NCBI RefSeq assembly: GCF_000819565.1
Contig: NZ_CP004393.1
Span: 1,550,001 to 1,614,000, forward strand
Reading direction: 5' to 3'
Length of the DNA: 64,000 nucleotides
Source of the DNA: Celeribacter indicus
GTDB lineage: Bacteria; Pseudomonadota; Alphaproteobacteria; Rhodobacterales; Rhodobacteraceae
Shown: positions 37,890 to 48,305 of the stretch, piece after piece
Layout: each line of letters starts with the position of its first letter
How positions within the stretch are numbered: the stretch's first letter is position 1
Notes under the pieces: model-generated
Seen by the model: only the letters and a program-made list of their open reading frames with translations
Databases searched by the model: none
What the model was told of the DNA's origin: nothing
Program-made: the position numbers and the translations under genes

Positions 37890-40052
37890 GTGACAAGGCT
37901 GCACCCCCTGCGGAGAGCGGCCGGAGGTCTGCCCGATCTCGTCGAGGCGCAGCGCGGCCGGCTGGTCCTCTGGCTGCCGGTCTGCTTCGGCGGCGGTGTC
38001 GGCCTGTTCTTTGCGCTGCCGCACGACCCCGCGCGGGCCACGCTCGCGCTCCTCGCGGTCGCCTTGGCCGCGGCGCTCCTGCTCCTGCGCCGGATGCCGC
38101 CGCGCCTCGCGCCGCTGCTGGTCGGCACGCTCGCCTTCGGCCTCGGCTGTCTCGCGGCGGGGCTGCGGACCCATGCGGTCGCGGCCCCGGTGCTGGGCTT
38201 TCGCTACCACGGCCCGGTGGAGGGACGGGTGGTCGCGATCGACCGCTCCGCCTCCGACGCGCTGCGCCTCACGCTCGACCGGGTGCGGCTCCGCGACGTG
38301 GCGCCGGACCGCACGCCCCTGCGCGTGCGCGTCTCGCTGCATGGCGCGCAGGGCTTCGTCACGCCGGAACCGGGCGCGCGTCTCGGCCTGACGGCGCATC
38401 TGTCGCCGCCGCCCGGACCGGCGGAGCCGGGGGGCTTCGACTTCCGGCGCAGCGCGTGGTTCGACCGGCTCGGCGCGGTCGGCTACACCCGCGTGCCGGT
38501 GCTGCGGCTCGGTGAGACGGACCGCGGCGCCGCGCTCTGGATCCACCGCCAGCGCCAGGCGCTCTCCGCCGCGCTCCAGACCCGGCTGCCGGGCCAGACC
38601 GGCGCCTTCGCCGCCGCGATCCTCACCGGCGACCGCTCCGGCATCGGGGAGGAGACGGCCGAGAGCCTGCGCGCGGCGAACCTGTCGCATCTGCTGGCGA
38701 TCTCGGGGCTGCACATGGGGCTGCTGACGGGGGCGGTGTTCTTTGCCCTGCGCCTCGCGCTGGCGCTCGTCCCCGGCGCGGCGCTGAAATGGCCGCTCAA
38801 GAAGCTGGCGGCGGCGGGCGCGATGGCGGCGGGGCTGTTCTACCTGGCGCTGTCGGGCTGGAACGTGGCGACCGAGCGGGCCTTTGTCATGGTCTGCGTC
38901 ATGCTCGGCGCGATCCTGATCGACCGTCAGGCGATTTCCCTGCGCGCGGTCGCGCTCGCCGCGCTGCTGATCCTCGCCTTCCGTCCCGAGGTGCTGCCCG
39001 AGCCGGGGTTCCAGATGTCCTTTGCCGCGACCACCGCGCTCGTCGCCGTCTTCACCCTGCTGCGCCGGGGGAGCCCGATGGCGCGCTGGCCGAAACCGCT
39101 GCGCGGCGTGGCGGCGGTGGTGCTCTCCTCCGCCGTCGCGGGGCTCGCCACCGCGCCCGTCGCCGCCGCGCATTTCAACCGGATCGCGGATTTCGGCCTG
39201 ATCGCCAACCTCGCCGCCGTGCCCGTCATGGGCGCGCTCATCATGCCCGCCGCGGTGGTCGCGCTGGTGCTTGCGCCCTTTGGCCTGTCGGGCGCGGCGC
39301 TCTGGGCGATGGGGCTCGGCATCCGCTGGGTGCTTTTCGTCGCGGCGACCGTCTCCGGCTGGGAGGGCGCGGTGAGCCGCGTTCCCGCCCCGCCGCCGGA
39401 AACCCTGCCACTGCTCGCCCTCGGCGGCCTCTTCGTCCTCCTCTGGCGCGGCCGGGTGCGGCTTTTGGGCCTCGCGCCGGTGGTCGCGGGAGTCCTGGCC
39501 TGGAGCCTTGCCGAACGGCCGGCGCTGCTCGTTTCCGGGGATGGCGGGCTGGTCGGGCGGATGGGGGCGGAGGGGCGGGCGCTGTCGAAGGCGACGGGCA
39601 GCGGCTTTGCCGCCGAAGTCTGGCTCGAGAACGACGGAGACCTGCCGGATCAGGCGATGGCCGCCGCGCGCCCGATGCCGCCGCTCGACATCGGCGGGCT
39701 GCGCATCGCCCATGTCACGGGGCGCGGCTGGCAGGCGCGGGCGGCGGCGGCCTGTGCCGCGCAGGATCTGGTGATCGTCAACCGGCTCTGGGAGGGCCCG
39801 CCGCCGCCCGGCGGTTGCCTGCTCGCGGATCTCGGCTTCCTGCGGGCGAGCGGTGCGCTTGCCGTCGGGGAAACGCGCGGCGGCGTGCGGCTGCGGACGG
39901 CCCAGGCGGCCGCCGGCACGCGGCTCTGGACCGCGCCCGCCCTGCGCGGGCCGGGCGCCCCGTCCGCCGCCGCGGCACAGGCGGCGCTGCCGCAGGGGGC
40001 GTCGGGCCTGCTGTTCGATCCCGCCGCCGGGGCGCGGCTGGCCGGGCATTAG
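37890..40052 (+). CDS. comEC: ComEC/Rec2-family DNA-uptake channel protein
   Basis: 720-residue membrane protein. An N-terminal DUF4131-like domain (two helices, then an OB-like soluble region) precedes the Competence domain, with the signature [36 protein letters not shown] and many helices to about residue 520. The C-terminal part is short and lacks the metallo-beta-lactamase HxHxDH motif, as in many alphaproteobacterial ComEC. Initiates at GTG; an in-frame stop at 37863 rules out an earlier start. It would pass single-stranded DNA across the inner membrane. Divergent from gltX. Confidence 0.9.
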   Translation: MTRLHPLRRAAGGLPDLVEAQRGRLVLWLPVCFGGGVGLFFALPHDPARATLALLAVALAAALLLLRRMPPRLAPLLVGTLAFGLGCLAAGLRTHAVAAPVLGFRYHGPVEGRVVAIDRSASDALRLTLDRVRLRDVAPDRTPLRVRVSLHGAQGFVTPEPGARLGLTAHLSPPPGPAEPGGFDFRRSAWFDRLGAVGYTRVPVLRLGETDRGAALWIHRQRQALSAALQTRLPGQTGAFAAAILTGDRSGIGEETAESLRAANLSHLLAISGLHMGLLTGAVFFALRLALALVPGAALKWPLKKLAAAGAMAAGLFYLALSGWNVATERAFVMVCVMLGAILIDRQAISLRAVALAALLILAFRPEVLPEPGFQMSFAATTALVAVFTLLRRGSPMARWPKPLRGVAAVVLSSAVAGLATAPVAAAHFNRIADFGLIANLAAVPVMGALIMPAAVVALVLAPFGLSGAALWAMGLGIRWVLFVAATVSGWEGAVSRVPAPPPETLPLLALGGLFVLLWRGRVRLLGLAPVVAGVLAWSLAERPALLVSGDGGLVGRMGAEGRALSKATGSGFAAEVWLENDGDLPDQAMAAARPMPPLDIGGLRIAHVTGRGWQARAAAACAAQDLVIVNRLWEGPPPPGGCLLADLGFLRASGALAVGETRGGVRLRTAQAAAGTRLWTAPALRGPGAPSAAAAQAALPQGASGLLFDPAAGARLAGH

Positions 40053-40103
40053 GGGAAGCCGTCCCTTGGGCAAGACAGCGCCTCTGGGATCGCCGCGCCT
40101 CGG

Positions 40104-40462
40104 GCGTCAGGCGAGGCCGTCGCGGCGCCCGCGCAGGCCGGGCCGTTGCTGGCTGTGACGTGGCCGGTGTCGTCCGGTTCTATCGCCAGGGCGGGGTGGT
40201 CAGGCGTCAGGCGCGGCCGCAAGCCGGACGGGCGTAAGCCGCCGGGGGCGGCTGGCCTTCGCAGGCGGTGACGTGGCTGGTGTCGTCCGGTCCCGCCGGG
40301 AGCGCGGGGGTGGTCAGGTGTCAGGCACGGCCGCATGTCGGGCGGTGCACAAACCGCGACGGCGGCGGGCTTCCGCAGGCTGTGACGTGGCCGGTGCCGT
40401 CCGGCCCCGCCGTGAGCGCCCGACCGGCCCGCGTCAGGCGCGGCCGCATGTCGGGGCGCGGG
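40104..40462. repeat. About 3.5 diverged tandem repeats with ~113-bp period
   Basis: GTGACGTGGC(C/T)GGTG starts copies at 40155, 40268 and 40382 (periods 113 and 114); GYGTCAGGC.CGGCC recurs at 40104, 40204, 40318 and 40431. The first copy is partial and the last stops at the lexA stop codon. The array fills the 410-bp gap between convergent comEC and lexA. Frames across it give repeating peptides with no family likeness and are not called genes. Confidence 0.75.
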
Positions 40463-41167
40463 TCAGTAGCTGCGGATCAGCCCGACGAGGCGGCCCTGTA
40501 CCTCGACCTTGTCGGCGGGCAACACGCGATCCTCGAAGGCGGGGTTTGCCGCCTCGAGCACGACCATGTCGCCCTGGCGGCGGTAGCGCTTGAGCGTGGT
40601 CTCGTAGCCCTCGACCATGGCCACGACGATACCGCCGGTCTCCGCGCTGGACGTTTCCCGGATCACGACGATGTCGCCGCTGTTGATCCCGGCGTCGATC
40701 ATCGACTCGCCCTTGACCTCGAGCGCGTAATGGTTGCCCCGCCCGGAGAGCATCGAGCCCGGCACAGCGACGGTCACCGCCCCGTCCGCGATCGCCTCGA
40801 TCGGCACGCCGGCGGCGATCTTGCCCATGACGGGCAGGCTCACGGCGGCGGCGGAGACCTCAATCGCGGCGGCGTGCGGCGGCGCGTCGGGGCGGTCGCC
40901 GTCGATCACGCGGGGGGCGAAGCCGGGCGCGGTGCCCGCCGTGCCGGCGAGGCTGTCGGGCAGTTTCACGATCTCGATGGCGCGCGCGCGATGGGCGAGG
41001 CGGCGGATGAAGCCGCGTTCCTCGAGCGCGGTGATCAGCCGGTGGATGCCGGATTTGGAGCGCAGGTCGAGCGCCTCCTTCATCTCGTCGAAGGAGGGCG
41101 GCACGCCGTCCCGCGCCATGCGCGTGTGGATGAAGTCCAAAAGCTGGAGTTGTTTCTTCGTCAGCAT
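40463..41167 (-). CDS. lexA: SOS repressor LexA
   Basis: 234-residue LexA. The N-terminal winged helix is [33 protein letters not shown]; the self-cleavage bond is Ala119-Gly120 ([10 protein letters not shown]) and the catalytic dyad is Ser155 (KGESMIDAG) with Lys193 (ETTLKRY). The linker (about 70-110) is longer than in E. coli, typical for the alphaproteobacteria. The start was chosen at the family N-terminus. Its promoter about 200 nt upstream carries three GAAC half-sites. Confidence 0.96.
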   Translation of the reverse strand: MLTKKQLQLLDFIHTRMARDGVPPSFDEMKEALDLRSKSGIHRLITALEERGFIRRLAHRARAIEIVKLPDSLAGTAGTAPGFAPRVIDGDRPDAPPHAAAIEVSAAAVSLPVMGKIAAGVPIEAIADGAVTVAVPGSMLSGRGNHYALEVKGESMIDAGINSGDIVVIRETSSAETGGIVVAMVEGYETTLKRYRRQGDMVVLEAANPAFEDRVLPADKVEVQGRLVGLIRSY

Positions 41168-41361
41168 CTGCTCGCTCCTCTGTCCCGTCTCCTGCGGGTG
41201 TCGCCATTGCGCGCCGGTCGTGCCGCCGCCCCCGCGGGGATCCCGGAGCACCGGCACCGGCGGCTGCGCGCCCGATATGCGCATCCCGCCCGTTTCCGGC
41301 GCCCGCCCGAAGGCGACAGGTCCGCCCGTCTCCACGAGATGCCAGACGGCTTTCGACGCAT

Positions 41362-41401
41362 GTTCTGAAAATGTTCTACCGGTGTTCCCGAAATGTGTCA
41401 A
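41362..41401 (-). promoter_or_regulatory. lexA promoter with three GAAC half-sites at 7-nt spacing (SOS boxes)
   Basis: On the minus strand TTGACA (41396-41401), a 17-nt spacer and TAGAAC (41373-41378) form a strong sigma70 promoter. GAAC occurs at 41384-41387, 41373-41376 and 41362-41365, each 7 nt from the next, giving two overlapping copies of the alphaproteobacterial SOS box GAAC-N7-GAAC. One lies in the spacer, one in the -10 and one near the start point. Confidence 0.85.
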
Positions 41402-41504
41402 CTTTCCTCTCCTTCGAAACGGAGGCGTCCGGCGCCTCGGGAGCAGGAAAGAGGGACAGCGGTTAATTCGGGGTTAAGCGTGCCGCGGCGGCGGGGCGGG
41501 CGCC

Positions 41505-42677
41505 TCAGATCGCGAGGTAATCGACCGGCTCGCCCCTGCGGCGGGCGGGATCGTGGGGCGGGCGCAGGATCAGCGCATCGGCGCGCGACAGGATCGAGAC
41601 GAGCGAACTGTCCTGGCTGGCGAAGGGGCGGATGCCGCCGGCCTCGCGGATCGCGCGCATGTAATGGGTGCGCGGTCCGTTCGCGGCCACATCCTCGAGC
41701 AGGGGCGCGCTCTGCGGCACCGGCGGGGCGGGCGGCAGGCCCTGCATCGCGGCGAGGGCGGGCAGCATGAAGACCTGCGCCGTCACCATGGAGGAGACGG
41801 GATTGCCCGGCAGGCCCAGCATCACGGAGCCGCCCATGCGCCCGGCCATCAGCGGCTTTCCGGGCCGCATCGCGACCTTGTAGAAGGCCCGCGCGAGGCC
41901 GAGGTCCGCGGCGACCTTCCCGACGAGATCGTGATCCCCGACGGAGGCGCCGCCGATGGTCACGATCAGGTCCGCGCCCCCGGCCAGCGCGAAGCTCTGG
42001 CGCAGGAGGGGCTCGTCGTCGGGCGCGATCGGCAGCACGCGCGCCACGCCGCCCGCCGCCTCCACCATGGCGGCGAGGCCGAAGGTGTTGGAGGCGATGA
42101 TCTGCGACGGGCCGGGCTCTTCGCCGGGCATCACGAGCTCGTCGCCGGTGGCGATGAGCGCGACCTCGGGGCGGCGGTAGACCTCGACCTCCGGCAGGTT
42201 CATCGCCGCGAGCAGCACGACATCGCGCGGGGTCAGCCGGCGCGGGGCCTCCAGCCGGTCGCCGGCGCGGAAATCGCCGCCGGCGGGACGGATGTTGGTG
42301 TTGTCCCCGATCGGTGCGGAGAGGGTGATCCGGTCGCCCGCCCGCGTGACGTCCTCCTGGATGACGACGCGGTCGGCCCCGGCGGGCACCGGCGCGCCGG
42401 TGAAGATCCGCACGGTCTGCCCGGTGCCGACGGTCCCGTCGAACCCGTGGCCCGCCGCGCTTTCGCCCACGACGGCAAAGGACGCGCCGGGCGCGCAGTC
42501 GGCGGAGCGCAGCGCGTAGCCGTCCATCGCCGAGGCCGCGAAGGGCGGCTGGTCGCGCCGGGCCAGCGCATCGCGCGCGAGCACCCGGCCATGGGCGGCG
42601 CGCAGCGGCACGGTCTCCGTCGGCAGCGGGGCGCAGAGGGCGAGCACGTTCTCGAGGGCGTCGGACACGGAGATCAT
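41505..42677 (-). CDS. moeA: Molybdopterin molybdenumtransferase MoeA
   Basis: 390-residue enzyme that inserts molybdenum into adenylated molybdopterin. Motifs: FAASAMDGYAL, RIFTGAPVPAGADRVV, ATGDELVMPGE, IIASNTFG, TIGGASVGDHD and MLGLPGNPVSS. The ATG directly follows the moaC stop (no gap), so the two are coupled. It fits with the molybdenum-dependent formate dehydrogenase at the start of the window. Confidence 0.95.
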   Translation of the reverse strand: MISVSDALENVLALCAPLPTETVPLRAAHGRVLARDALARRDQPPFAASAMDGYALRSADCAPGASFAVVGESAAGHGFDGTVGTGQTVRIFTGAPVPAGADRVVIQEDVTRAGDRITLSAPIGDNTNIRPAGGDFRAGDRLEAPRRLTPRDVVLLAAMNLPEVEVYRRPEVALIATGDELVMPGEEPGPSQIIASNTFGLAAMVEAAGGVARVLPIAPDDEPLLRQSFALAGGADLIVTIGGASVGDHDLVGKVAADLGLARAFYKVAMRPGKPLMAGRMGGSVMLGLPGNPVSSMVTAQVFMLPALAAMQGLPPAPPVPQSAPLLEDVAANGPRTHYMRAIREAGGIRPFASQDSSLVSILSRADALILRPPHDPARRRGEPVDYLAI

Positions 42678-43154
42678 CTAATCGGCCTCATAGGTGCCGG
42701 ATTTGCCGCCTTCCTTGCGCAGCAGGCGGGTGGAGACGATCTCCATCCCCTTCTCGGCGGCTTTCAGCATGTCGTAGACGGTGAGCGCGGCGACGGTGGC
42801 GGCGGTGAGCGCCTCCATTTCCACCCCGGTCTGGCCGGAGGTCTTCACGCTCGCGCGGATGCGCACGCCGGGCAGGCTTTCGTCGGGGGTGAGGTCGAGC
42901 GTGACCTTCGTCACCGGCAGGGGATGGCAGAGCGGGATCAGGTCGGCGGTCTTCTTCGCCCCCATGATGCCCGCGAGCCGCGCGACGCCCAGCACGTCGC
43001 CCTTCTTCGCCGTGCCCTCGGTGACGAGGGCCAGCGTCTCCGGCCGCATCCTCACCGCGCTTTCCGCGATGGCGAGGCGGTCGGTCACCGCCTTGCCGGA
43101 GACATCGACCATATGGGCGTTTCCGCCCTCGTCGAAATGGGTCAGCTCCGCCAT
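42678..43154 (-). CDS. moaC: Cyclic pyranopterin monophosphate synthase MoaC
   Basis: 158-residue enzyme for the second step of molybdopterin synthesis. It has the family motifs [41 protein letters not shown] and [20 protein letters not shown], with the catalytic Lys in GGKSGTY at the end. Start [11 protein letters not shown] was preferred over an ATG 15 nt upstream because GAGGGG lies before it and homologues start here. Confidence 0.95.
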   Translation of the reverse strand: MAELTHFDEGGNAHMVDVSGKAVTDRLAIAESAVRMRPETLALVTEGTAKKGDVLGVARLAGIMGAKKTADLIPLCHPLPVTKVTLDLTPDESLPGVRIRASVKTSGQTGVEMEALTAATVAALTVYDMLKAAEKGMEIVSTRLLRKEGGKSGTYEAD

Positions 43155-43165
43155 GCCGGGCCCCC

Positions 43166-43972
43166 TCACATCCTGCCGGAGACCGGATCGGCCAGCAGCG
43201 CGCGCGTCGCGGTTTCCACGTCCTCCTGCCGCATCAGGCTTTCCCCGATGAGGAAGCAGCGCGCGCCATAGGCGGCCATGTCGGCGAGGTCGCCGGGGGT
43301 GAACAGCCCGCTTTCGCAGACGAGCGTCCGGTCCGCCGGCGCGAGGCGCGAGAGCGTCCGCGTGGTGTCGAGCGAGGTCTCGAAGGTCTTGAGATTGCGG
43401 TTGTTGATGCCGAGGAGCGGCGATTTCAGCAGGCTCGCGCGCTCGAGTTCCCGTGCGTCGTGCACCTCGACGAGCACGTCCATGCCCCAGTCCGCCGCCG
43501 CCGCCTCGAGCTCGGCGGCCTGGGCATCTTCGACCGAGGCCAGGATGATCAGGATCGCATCGGCGCCCCAGGCGCGGGCCTCCGCGACCTGATAGGTGTC
43601 ATACATGAAATCCTTGCGCAGCACCGGCAGGGCGACCTCCGCCCGCGCGGCCTTCAGATAATCCGGCGCGCCCTGGAAGGACGGCGTGTCGGTCAGCACC
43701 GACAGGCAGGTCGCGCCCCCCGCCTCATAGGCGCGGGCCAGCGCGGGCGGGTCGAAATCGGGCCGGATCAGGCCCTTGGAGGGCGAGGCCTTCTTGATCT
43801 CCGCGATCAGGCCGTAGCCGGTCTTCGCCGCCTGTTGCAGTGCCGCCGCAAAGCCGCGGGGCGCGGAATGCGCGCGGGCCTCGGCCTCGAGCGCGGAGAG
43901 CGGCACCGCCTGTTTCGCGGCGGCGACCTCTTCGAGCTTGTAGGCCTTGATCTTGTCGAGAACGGTTGTCAT
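43166..43972 (-). CDS. trpC: Indole-3-glycerol phosphate synthase
   Basis: 268-residue TIM-barrel enzyme that closes the indole ring in tryptophan synthesis. Motifs: [43 protein letters not shown] and LVCESGL. Start [12 protein letters not shown] matches homologues; an ATG 42 nt upstream is less likely. In related genomes trpC directly follows trpD; here trpD ends 8.8 kb away. Confidence 0.95.
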   Translation of the reverse strand: MTTVLDKIKAYKLEEVAAAKQAVPLSALEAEARAHSAPRGFAAALQQAAKTGYGLIAEIKKASPSKGLIRPDFDPPALARAYEAGGATCLSVLTDTPSFQGAPDYLKAARAEVALPVLRKDFMYDTYQVAEARAWGADAILIILASVEDAQAAELEAAAADWGMDVLVEVHDARELERASLLKSPLLGINNRNLKTFETSLDTTRTLSRLAPADRTLVCESGLFTPGDLADMAAYGARCFLIGESLMRQEDVETATRALLADPVSGRM

Positions 43973-44018
43973 GGGATCGTGATACAGCCGTGACCCCGCG
44001 ATGGAAAGAACCAATGCG

Positions 44019-45203
44019 TCACAGGCGCACCATCAGCCGGTCGAGCCCGTGGAAATGCCATGTGTCGGCATAGACCGGCGGCTCGGTCAGGTGCAGGCCG
44101 GGGCAGCGGTCGAACAGGCGCGGCAGGGCGACGCGCATCTCGAGCCGCGCGAGCGGCGCGCCGACGCAGAAATGCAGGCCTGCGCCGAAGGACATGTTCT
44201 GTTTCACCTTCCGCGCGGGATCGAAGGCATGTGGATCGTCCCAGGCGTCGTCGTCGCGGTTCGCCGCCCCGAGCAACAGCCCGATCCGGTCTCCGCGTTT
44301 CAGCTCCTGCCCGAGGAACACCGTGTCCTCGTTGACCCAGCGCTGGAACAGGTGCAGCGGCGGGTCGAAGCGCAACAGCTCCTCGACCGTGCCGTCGATC
44401 CGGTCCGCCCCAAGGAACGCGGGCGGCGTCCGCCGCTCCAGCAGCGTCTTCACGGCGAGGCCGAGCGCATGGACCGTCGCCTCGTGACCCGCGTTCAGAA
44501 GCAGCACGCAGGTGGAGATCAGCTCGTCGGTCGACAGCCTCTCGCCCTCGGATTCGGCGGCGATCAGATGGGTGATGAGATCGTCGGCGGGCCGCGCCCG
44601 GCGCTCCTCGACATAGCCGCGCAGGAATTCCGCGAATTCGGTCGCGGCGCGCGCGGCGGCCTCCTCCATCGCGCGGGTGCGGGTGGGGGTGTAGACCGCC
44701 ACCATCGCATGCGACCAGCCGAGCAGGCGCGGCCCCATCTCCTCCGGCACGCCCAGCAGGCGGGAGATCACCCGGATCGGCACCTGCTGGCAGAAGGCCG
44801 GCAGCAGGTCGAAGGCCTCCCCGGCGGGGAAGCGGTCGATCAGACCGTCGGTGATCTCCTCGAGATCGGGGAGCAGCGCGCGCACCCGGCGGGAGGTGAA
44901 GGCGCGCAGCACCAGCGACCGCAGGCGCCTGTGCCGCTCGCCCTCGAGCTCGAGCATGGAATGCGCCTCGATCTCGTAGAAGGGCCGCAGGTGGTCGGGG
45001 ATCGCGGGGGCGAATCCCTCCGGCGCCTCACGGCCGAAGCGCGTGTCGCGCAGCGCCATCGACACGCCGTCATGGCCCGCGATCACCGGAAGGTCGAGCT
45101 CCTCCCAATGCACCATCCGCCCGCCCGCGCGCAGCCGGTCGTAGAACGGATAGGGATCCTGGACGAAGGCGGGATCGGAGGGCGGCATGGAAAAGCGTTT
45201 CAT
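44019..45203 (-). CDS. Cytochrome P450
   Basis: 394-residue soluble bacterial P450 with no membrane anchor. The heme-thiolate ligand is Cys346 in [17 protein letters not shown]; the ExxR motif is Glu275-Arg278 (EELLR), and the I-helix oxygen motif is AGHEAT (238-243), with Glu where many P450s have Asp/Glu before Thr. The substrate is unknown and no ferredoxin partner is near. The start [11 protein letters not shown] was chosen over a longer open frame that overlaps dctB. Divergent from dctB with a 61-bp gap. Confidence 0.9.
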   Translation of the reverse strand: MKRFSMPPSDPAFVQDPYPFYDRLRAGGRMVHWEELDLPVIAGHDGVSMALRDTRFGREAPEGFAPAIPDHLRPFYEIEAHSMLELEGERHRRLRSLVLRAFTSRRVRALLPDLEEITDGLIDRFPAGEAFDLLPAFCQQVPIRVISRLLGVPEEMGPRLLGWSHAMVAVYTPTRTRAMEEAAARAATEFAEFLRGYVEERRARPADDLITHLIAAESEGERLSTDELISTCVLLLNAGHEATVHALGLAVKTLLERRTPPAFLGADRIDGTVEELLRFDPPLHLFQRWVNEDTVFLGQELKRGDRIGLLLGAANRDDDAWDDPHAFDPARKVKQNMSFGAGLHFCVGAPLARLEMRVALPRLFDRCPGLHLTEPPVYADTWHFHGLDRLMVRL

Positions 45204-45264
45204 GCCGCCAGACTGCCCCGCGCGCTCTTCCCTTTGCAAGAGAGCTTTCCTATCCTGCGCGCCC

Positions 45265-47070
45265 ATGACCGCCCCGACGCCCGACATGCCCGCAGACCTG
45301 CCCCGGCCCGTGTTCCACCGGCTGGTCTGGCCCGTGGCGGGGCTCGTCGCGGTGGTCGCCTTCGGCCTTGCCGTCTTCGCGCTGAGCCTGCGTGCGGAAC
45401 TCGACCAGGCGGCGGAGCGGGGCCGGGCGGATCTCGCGCTCGCCTCCGACCGGCTCGCGGCGGGGCTTCAGCGTTATCGCGAGCTTGCGGTGTTCCTCTC
45501 CGACCATCCGACCGTGCTCGCCCTCTCGCGGGCGGGGACGGCGGAGAGCGGCGGGGCACCGGGCGGCGCACCGGGCGCGGCGACGGTCGGGGCGGCGGTG
45601 GAGCTGATGCAGGGCATGGCCGACAAGACCGGGGCGCAATCGCTGATGCTGGTCGCCCGCGACGGCCGCGTGCTCGCCGCCGCGGGGGAGGAACAGCGGC
45701 CGAGGGGCGCGCAGGCCGCCCATGCGCGCGCGATGACCGGCGCGCTCGGCATCGCCCATTTCGTCGATTCCCGCGGACGCCGGCGCTATGTCTTCGCCGC
45801 GCCGGTCTTTGCCGGGGGCGGCCGCGCGGCGGCGGCGGTGATCGTCAATGTCGATGTCGCGCTGATCGAATGGGGCTGGCCCAGCGAGCCCTCGGCGGCA
45901 TTCTTCACCGACGATTACGGCGTCGTCTTCGTCTCCAACCGCAGCGAGCTGATCCTGCGCGGCGGGCTGGCCGGGCCGATGCCGGTCGAGGCGCGGCACA
46001 GGATCGGCGGGCACGACATCTGGCGCCTCTCCGCCGGGCCCTATATCCCCTCGCCGGCGCTGCATCTGACACAGCCGCTGCCGGTCGTGGGGCTCGAGGC
46101 GGAACTGCTGATGGATCTCGCCCCGGTCCTCTCGCGCGCCGGGTTGCAGGGCGGCATGGCGGCGGTCGTGGTGCTGCTCTTCGTGATGGCGCTGATCTTC
46201 GTGGCCGAACGGCGGCGCGCGCTCGCAGAGGCCAACGCCCGGCTCGAGGCGCGCGTCGCCGCACGCACCGAGGCGCTCGAGGTGGCGAACCGCGAACTCC
46301 TGCGCGAGGTGCACGAGCGCGAGGAGGCGGAGGCGCGGCTGAAACGCGCGCAGGCCGATCTGGTGCAGGCCGGAAAGCTCTCCGCGCTGGGCGAGATGTC
46401 GGCGGGGATCTCCCACGAGCTCAACCAGCCGCTGATGGCGATCCGCTCCTTCGCGGAGAATGCCCGCACCTTCCTCGACCGCGACCGGCCGGACCGCGCC
46501 GCCGACAATCTCGAACGGATCTCCGAACTGGCGCGGCGCATGGGGCGGATCATCAAGAACCTGCGCGCCTTCGCGCGGCAGGAGCCGGAGACGATCACCG
46601 ATGTCGAGCTGACCTCGGTCGTCGAGGCCGCGCTGGAGATGACCCAGGCGAAGATCGCCAACGCCGGCGTCACGCTCGACTGGGCGCCGGCGGGGCCGGT
46701 CTGGGTGCGGGGCGGGGAGGTGCGGTTGCAGCAGGTGGTGATGAACCTGCTGTCGAACGCGGTGGACGCGATGCGCGAGAGCCCGGAGAAACGCCTCGGG
46801 ATCCGCATCGAGCCGGGCGATCCGACCCGGCTCCGCGTCAGCGACACCGGGGGCGGGATCGCGGAGCCGGAGAAGATCTTCGATCCGTTCTACACGACCA
46901 AGCCGGTCGGCGCCTCCGAGGGGATGGGCCTCGGCCTGTCGATCTCCTATGGCCTGATCCAGTCCTTCGGCGGGCGGATCCGCGGGGCGAACCGCGCGGG
47001 CGGCGGGGCCGAGTTCACCATCGAACTGACGCCGGCGCGCGTCACGACACCGGGGGAGGCCGCGGAATGA
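45265..47070 (+). CDS. dctB: C4-dicarboxylate sensor histidine kinase DctB
   Basis: 601-residue membrane sensor kinase. Helix 1 (about 20-42), a periplasmic double-PAS sensor region (about 43-290), helix 2 (about 294-314), a coiled-coil signalling helix (315-370), HisKA with the phosphorylated His384 in GISHELNQPL, and HATPase (NLLSNAVDAM, DTGGGI, GMGLGLSIS). This is the DctB layout. Its stop overlaps the dctD start by 4 nt. It should detect periplasmic succinate, malate or fumarate and phosphorylate DctD. Confidence 0.92.
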   Translation: MTAPTPDMPADLPRPVFHRLVWPVAGLVAVVAFGLAVFALSLRAELDQAAERGRADLALASDRLAAGLQRYRELAVFLSDHPTVLALSRAGTAESGGAPGGAPGAATVGAAVELMQGMADKTGAQSLMLVARDGRVLAAAGEEQRPRGAQAAHARAMTGALGIAHFVDSRGRRRYVFAAPVFAGGGRAAAAVIVNVDVALIEWGWPSEPSAAFFTDDYGVVFVSNRSELILRGGLAGPMPVEARHRIGGHDIWRLSAGPYIPSPALHLTQPLPVVGLEAELLMDLAPVLSRAGLQGGMAAVVVLLFVMALIFVAERRRALAEANARLEARVAARTEALEVANRELLREVHEREEAEARLKRAQADLVQAGKLSALGEMSAGISHELNQPLMAIRSFAENARTFLDRDRPDRAADNLERISELARRMGRIIKNLRAFARQEPETITDVELTSVVEAALEMTQAKIANAGVTLDWAPAGPVWVRGGEVRLQQVVMNLLSNAVDAMRESPEKRLGIRIEPGDPTRLRVSDTGGGIAEPEKIFDPFYTTKPVGASEGMGLGLSISYGLIQSFGGRIRGANRAGGGAEFTIELTPARVTTPGEAAE

Positions 47071-48305
47071 GCCGGACATCGACACCCGAGCGGGTGCTTC
47101 TCGTGGACGACGACGCGAGCGTGCGCGAGGCGCTGGGCCAGACGCTCGAACTGGCCGACCTCCGCCCGATCCCCGCGGGCAGCTATATCGAGGCGAAGGA
47201 CCATATCGCGCGCGATTTCGCGGGCATCGTCGTCACCGACATCCGCATGCCCGGAAAGGACGGGTTCGCGCTTCTGGACCATGCCCAGTCGGTCGATCCC
47301 GAATTGCCGGTGATCCTGTTGACCGGGGAGGGCGACGTGCCGATGGCGGTGCGCGGGATCTCCGGCGGGGCCTTCGACTTCCTCGAGAAGCCCTGCGCGC
47401 CGAAGGATCTGATCGCGGTGGTCGAAAAGGCGCTGAAGACCCGCGCCCTCGTGCTCGAGAACCGGCGGCTGAAGCGCCAGGTCGAGCGCGGCGATGCCGC
47501 CGCGCGGCTGCTGCGCGGCACCTCCGATCTGTCGAAGCGGATGCGGGCGGAGGCGCGCGCGCTGGCGCGGTCGGGTGCGGATGTGCTCGTCACCGGCGAG
47601 CCCGGCGTCGGTACGGCGAAGATGGCCGAGGTCGTGCACCTGCTGTCGGCGGGCTCGATGGCGCCCTTCGTCAAGCAGCCCGCCGCGGCGATGACGCCCG
47701 ACAGCCTCGCGGGGCTGTTCGGCGCGGCGAAGGAGGGCTCGGTCTTCCTCGACGAGATCATGGGGCTGTCGAGCCCGGTGCAGTTCGCGCTGCTCGAACT
47801 GCTCGAGGCGCACGACCGCCCGCGGCTGATCGCGGGCACCTATGCCGATCTCGCCGGCGAGGTCGAGCTCGGCCGCTTCTCCCCCGACCTGTTCTATCGC
47901 CTCGACGCCGCCGTGATCCGCATTCCGCCGCTGCGCGAGCGGCGCGAGGACATTCCGACGCTGTTTCGCCATTACGTCGACATCGCCTGCGAACAATCCG
48001 ACCTTCCCGTGCCGGAGATCACGCCCGAGGTGATCGCCCGGCTGATGGCGCAGGACTGGCCGGGCAACGCGCGCTCGCTGATGAATGCCGCGATGCGCTT
48101 CGCCATGGGTCTGACGGAGGGCGAGGCGCAGGAGGAGCTCGGCCTCGCCGAACAGCTCGCCCAGGTCGAACGCTCGCTCCTCATCGCCGCGCTGCAACGC
48201 CATTGCGGCAACGCGACGGAAGCCGCGCGCGGGCTGAAACTGCCGCGCAAGACCTTCTACGACAAGCTCACCCGCCACGGGGTGCGGGCGGAGGATTACC
48301 GCTGA
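47067..48305 (+). CDS. dctD: C4-dicarboxylate response regulator DctD, lacking the GAFTGA loop
   Basis: 412-residue NtrC-type regulator. Receiver domain 1-125 with phospho-acceptor Asp58 (VVTDIRMPG) and Lys108; AAA+ domain about 150-340; Fis-type helix-turn-helix at the end (NATEAARGLKLPRKTFYDKLTR). Two changes stand out. The Walker A is GEPGVGTAK (177-185) rather than GxxGxGK, and the GAFTGA loop expected near residue 220 is absent (LFGAAKEGSVFLDEI runs straight into Walker B). Such proteins cannot contact sigma54 in the usual way; R. capsulatus NtrC, which also lacks GAFTGA, works with sigma70. Confidence 0.9.
   Translation: MSRTSTPERVLLVDDDASVREALGQTLELADLRPIPAGSYIEAKDHIARDFAGIVVTDIRMPGKDGFALLDHAQSVDPELPVILLTGEGDVPMAVRGISGGAFDFLEKPCAPKDLIAVVEKALKTRALVLENRRLKRQVERGDAAARLLRGTSDLSKRMRAEARALARSGADVLVTGEPGVGTAKMAEVVHLLSAGSMAPFVKQPAAAMTPDSLAGLFGAAKEGSVFLDEIMGLSSPVQFALLELLEAHDRPRLIAGTYADLAGEVELGRFSPDLFYRLDAAVIRIPPLRERREDIPTLFRHYVDIACEQSDLPVPEITPEVIARLMAQDWPGNARSLMNAAMRFAMGLTEGEAQEELGLAEQLAQVERSLLIAALQRHCGNATEAARGLKLPRKTFYDKLTRHGVRAEDYR

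Noticed and set aside
40104..40462. Possible CRISPR array
   Set aside because: Repeat units are about 113 bp, diverged and without unique spacers; no cas genes in the window.
44001..48305. A 1434-codon open frame that could look like a giant fusion ending in DctD
   Set aside because: High G+C keeps the frame open. It is antisense to P450 and out of frame with dctB before 47067; DctD has its own coupled start.
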